NCBI GenBank assembly: GCA_943349555.1
Contig: CALQZK010000002.1
Coordinates: 1 to 32,141, forward strand
Reading direction: 5' to 3'
Length of the DNA: 32,141 nt
Origin: Candidatus Nomurabacteria bacterium
GTDB taxonomy: Bacteria > Patescibacteriota > Minisyncoccia > Phycocordibacterales > PALSA-1337
In this document: positions 30,201-32,141 of the stretch, in pieces
Position numbering within the stretch: the first letter of the stretch is position 1
Layout of the letters: the number at the start of each line of letters is the position of its first letter
Position numbers and translations under genes: made by a program
The notes under the pieces: generated by a model
Told to the model about the DNA's origin: nothing
Databases searched by the model: none
The model's input: the letters and a program-made list of their open reading frames with translations, nothing else

Positions 30201-30893
30201 ATGAAAAAAGTCATTATTTCAATTAAGAATATAGGCGAAACTCCGCTTGAGTGCTTGGAGAGAGTGCGTTTGGAGGAGAAAATTGGAGCAAAAGTTCCCA
30301 TGACTTATGCCGGGCGGTTAGATCCTATGTCTGAGGGAGTCCTTATTATTCTTGTCGGGGATGAGTGTAAAAATAAAGAGAAGTATCTTGGAATGAATAA
30401 AGAATATGAAATCGAAGTACTCTTTGGAGTAAAAACTGATACGCAAGATGTGTTGGGAATAATTAATGGCTTGAATATGGAAAAAGCTGGAGAAATTGAC
30501 TTGCAGAAATATGTGGGAAAGTTTGAGCAGACTTATCCACGATACTCTTCGAAAATAATTGCAATGAAAGAAGTACCGAAAGAAATGCCGACAAAAGCAG
30601 TGGAAATTTATTCTATAGAGAAATTGGAGGAGAGGGAGTTGTCTGGTATTGGAATTGCCGAGATTGCTATTGGAAAAATCGCCTTAGTCACAGGCGACTT
30701 TCGACAGAAGGAAATAATAGAGGAATGGAAAGCTTTTGCAGAAGAATTTGGAAAATTGGACTTTAAAATCTGGCGATTAAAGGTGAAATGTTCGAGTGGG
30801 ACATATATGAGAACGCTGGCTGAGAGAATGGGAAAGGATGCAGGGGTTGGGGCGATTGCGTATTCGATTAAGAGAGTGAGGGTTGGGGAATGA
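30201..30893 (+). CDS. truB: tRNA pseudouridine55 synthase
   Basis: TruB makes pseudouridine 55 in the T-loop of tRNAs. The catalytic Asp is in MTYAGRLDPMSEGVLIIL, the family motif. YLGMNKEYEIEVLFGVKTDTQDVLG and the C-terminal RLKVKCSSGTYMRTLAERMG are also typical. The 230-aa length lacks a C-terminal PUA domain. The usual segment before the catalytic motif (KPxGxTS) is replaced by KNIGETPLECLERV. ATG 30201 is chosen over an upstream TTG (30159) because that start lies within hisS and adds an unrelated 14 residues. An acidic insertion (about 140-190) separates the two core halves. Confidence 0.92.
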   Translation: MKKVIISIKNIGETPLECLERVRLEEKIGAKVPMTYAGRLDPMSEGVLIILVGDECKNKEKYLGMNKEYEIEVLFGVKTDTQDVLGIINGLNMEKAGEIDLQKYVGKFEQTYPRYSSKIIAMKEVPKEMPTKAVEIYSIEKLEERELSGIGIAEIAIGKIALVTGDFRQKEIIEEWKAFAEEFGKLDFKIWRLKVKCSSGTYMRTLAERMGKDAGVGAIAYSIKRVRVGE

Positions 30894-30895
30894 TC

Positions 30896-30996
30896 TTGCT
30901 TTTCGTAAATATTATGGTATATTCTCCGAAGCTATGTTCTTCTCAAACGTGTGTTTGAGCTCTTGATTGTGGCGAATGAAATCCCAAGAGGAAAGG
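30896..30996 (+). promoter_or_regulatory. Promoter and two-hairpin leader of the adenylate-kinase-like gene
   Basis: TTGCTT (30896-30901), 16 bp and TGG-TATATT (hexamer 30918-30923) give a start near 30930. The leader contains CTCAAAC-GTGT-GTTTGAG (30942-30959), a perfect 7-bp hairpin, and CTCTTG (30960-30965) pairing with CAAGAG (30985-30990). The second stem covers the first bases of the Shine-Dalgarno GAGGAAAGG (30988-30996), so it could control translation. Confidence 0.5.
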
Positions 30997-31000
30997 AAAA

Positions 31001-31780
31001 ATGTCTACCCAATACAACGTCACGTTAGTGACTGGCCCAGCTGGTGGTGGAAAATCAACACTAATTAAACTATTACGGCATAATGTGACAGATGATCCGC
31101 GAAGGATTGTGAATATTGATTCCAGCAAGTGTCTGGAAAACAGCCGAAATTATGCAAGTGCAACCGGCCTCAGACTCATGAACTTATTGGAAGACCAAGC
31201 TGAGGGTAGGCTCCTACCTGCAAAACTAGTGGTGCAGTCGGTAATGGAGAATTTGGAATGGATAAGACAAAGACGAATCGAGGTACTCCACTATCTTATA
31301 GCAGGATGTCCACGCACCCAAGAAGAAGTTCAGGAATGGATTAGGATTTCCAGGGGTGGAGGTATCACCTTCCGAGTCCTCATCATTAACTGCACAAAAG
31401 AACAACTTCGCCAAGGCATCGAAAGCCGAATCAATCAGGGAATCACTCGAGCGGACGACAATGCGATTGAACAGCGCTGGAATGAGTACCTAACCAAGAC
31501 TCGAACGATTCAGGATATATTAAAGAACGATATGTTCGCAAATACATCCAGATCAGATACATTGGTGGAAAGGCTGAGGACCCTAGTCAATCTGATGGAT
31601 ATACCTAGTAACGTCAGGAGTAGGTGGATGCGTCGTCTGGATGAGAAAACTCACCCGGTCCACAGAGAAATCCAGAATATTGAATCTGGCAACATTTCTC
31701 TGCCAATCCAAGTTCCTGCAAGAAAATCCTTCCGCCCTCTGGAATATTCCAGTATGCAACAGCATCGGGTTGCCTTCTAA
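31001..31780 (+). CDS. Adenylate-kinase-like P-loop protein with C-terminal extension
   Basis: This 259-aa protein has the Walker A TGPAGGGKST (11-20), as in nucleoside monophosphate kinases. The segment IAGCPRTQEEVQEW resembles the DGFPRTxxQA motif of adenylate kinase, and RINQGITRADDNAIEQRWNEY resembles the Rx4DD...R...Y stretch after the lid. The family moves a phosphate between ATP and a nucleoside monophosphate. Differences from true Adk are a missing lid zinc or glycine-rich signature and an extension of about 80 residues (from about 180), ending RPLEYSSMQQHRVAF. The substrate is unknown; a second, specialised kinase is likely if adk is elsewhere. It has a strong Shine-Dalgarno (GAGGAAAGG) and a structured leader. 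Confidence 0.7.
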   Translation: MSTQYNVTLVTGPAGGGKSTLIKLLRHNVTDDPRRIVNIDSSKCLENSRNYASATGLRLMNLLEDQAEGRLLPAKLVVQSVMENLEWIRQRRIEVLHYLIAGCPRTQEEVQEWIRISRGGGITFRVLIINCTKEQLRQGIESRINQGITRADDNAIEQRWNEYLTKTRTIQDILKNDMFANTSRSDTLVERLRTLVNLMDIPSNVRSRWMRRLDEKTHPVHREIQNIESGNISLPIQVPARKSFRPLEYSSMQQHRVAF

Positions 31781-31801
31781 ACACTCGTAGTTTTAACGAC
31801 A

Positions 31802-31835
31802 AAATGCGGCTGAGCCTTCGGGTTTGGCCGCATTT
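31802..31835. terminator. Bidirectional UUCG-capped terminator
   Basis: AAATGCGGC (31802-31810) pairs with GCCGCATTT (31827-31835). The stem continues inward through TGAGCC and GGTTTG (three wobbles) to a C-TTCG-G tetraloop, giving 15 bp in all. A and T runs flank both sides. It lies between the convergent kinase-like gene and typA and should stop transcription both ways. Confidence 0.8.
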
Positions 31836-31849
31836 GATTTACAATTCAT

Positions 31850-32141
31850 TTATATATCCTTCCTCTTCGCTTTCGCCCTATCCGTATTAGTTAAAAACTT
31901 CTTTCGTAGACGCACATTCAGAGGAGTGATTTCCAGATACTCATCTTCACGCATTGTCTCCAGTCCCTTTTCAATATCAATTTTCCAAGCTGGAGTCAGC
32001 ATAATATGTTCATCATTTCCCGAAGATCGCATATTGCTCATGGCCTTACCTTTACATGGATTGACTTCCATATCCTCGCCTTTAGAGACATCGCCGACAA
32101 CCATTCCTTCATAAATTTCTGTAGTAGGTTCCACAAAGATG
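31850..32141 (-). CDS. typA: GTP-binding protein TypA/BipA, C-terminal end (partial)
   Basis: The frame is open to the end of the window, so the gene starts beyond it. The 96 visible residues match the end of TypA/BipA. VEPTTEIYEGMVVGDVSKGE, DMEVNPCKGKAMSNMR, DEHIMLTPAWKIDIEKGLE and EYLEITPLNVRLRKKFL are the family's C-terminal-domain signatures. TypA is a ribosome-associated translational GTPase involved in ribosome assembly and stress adaptation. The GTPase domain is outside the window. The end is followed by the UUCG-capped terminator. Confidence 0.94.
   Translation of the reverse strand, partial: IFVEPTTEIYEGMVVGDVSKGEDMEVNPCKGKAMSNMRSSGNDEHIMLTPAWKIDIEKGLETMREDEYLEITPLNVRLRKKFLTNTDRAKAKRKDI

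Noticed and set aside
1..32141. CRISPR arrays, insertion sequences, attachment sites and tandem repeats
   Set aside because: No regularly spaced direct repeats, transposase-like proteins or terminal inverted repeats with target duplications were seen on reading the window.

Overview
The window reads as chromosomal DNA from an ultra-reduced bacterium of the Candidate Phyla Radiation (Patescibacteria), most likely the Parcubacteria side. This is an inference from gene content. Core proteins are compact (RpoB 1058 aa, RpoC 1236 aa, a 738-aa SMC). Genes are tightly packed on both strands. Several small proteins look like families common in that group, and the rpmF to smc neighbourhood lacks the fatty-acid genes that usually lie inside it. 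No tRNA, rRNA, CRISPR array, insertion sequence or prophage was recognised.

Layout. 1-2.6 kb: the tail of a DNA cytosine methyltransferase overlapped by a YgjP-type metallopeptidase, then a Y-family DNA polymerase and a UPF0314 membrane protein. 2.6-4.25 kb: an HNH-like small protein (minus) divergent from rnhB, then an orphan 127-aa gene with a structured leader. 4.4-8.55 kb: rpmF, a nusB-Nudix fusion, rnc and a short smc. 8.7-10.7 kb: rnr on the minus strand. 10.7-13.1 kb: rpsP, khpA, trmD and a CapA-like phosphoesterase. 13.2-23.2 kb: rpoB, rpoC, dnaG and rpoD, so the large polymerase subunits, primase and main sigma factor form one block. 23.2-27.1 kb: a remnant of an EgtD-type methyltransferase, a MazF/PemK-like toxin gene without an antitoxin, and a UvrD-like helicase fused to an iron-sulphur nuclease. 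27.1-30.2 kb (minus): an orphan gene, a DsbA-like protein, a DEDD exonuclease and hisS. 30.2-32.1 kb: truB, an adenylate-kinase-like protein and, on the minus strand, the end of typA/bipA.

The genes cover information processing: transcription (rpoB, rpoC, rpoD, nusB), RNA maturation and decay (rnc, rnr, truB, trmD, khpA), translation (rpmF, rpsP, hisS, typA) and DNA replication and repair (dnaG, rnhB, dinB, smc, helicase-nuclease).

The most striking non-coding signal is in the start regions. Many genes have a -10 hexamer, often an extended TGn type, placed about 6 nt before the start codon. Transcription would then begin on or next to the AUG, which predicts leaderless mRNAs. In several cases the stop codon of the upstream gene forms part of the -10 element. 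Two divergent pairs appear to share one overlapping bidirectional -10 element. Other items worth checking are a structured RNA leader with a palindrome at its promoter, a Y-family polymerase with no usable start codon before its catalytic motif, a homopolymer frameshift in the methyltransferase remnant, an SMC without a visible hinge, and RpoB substitutions at classic rifampicin positions.
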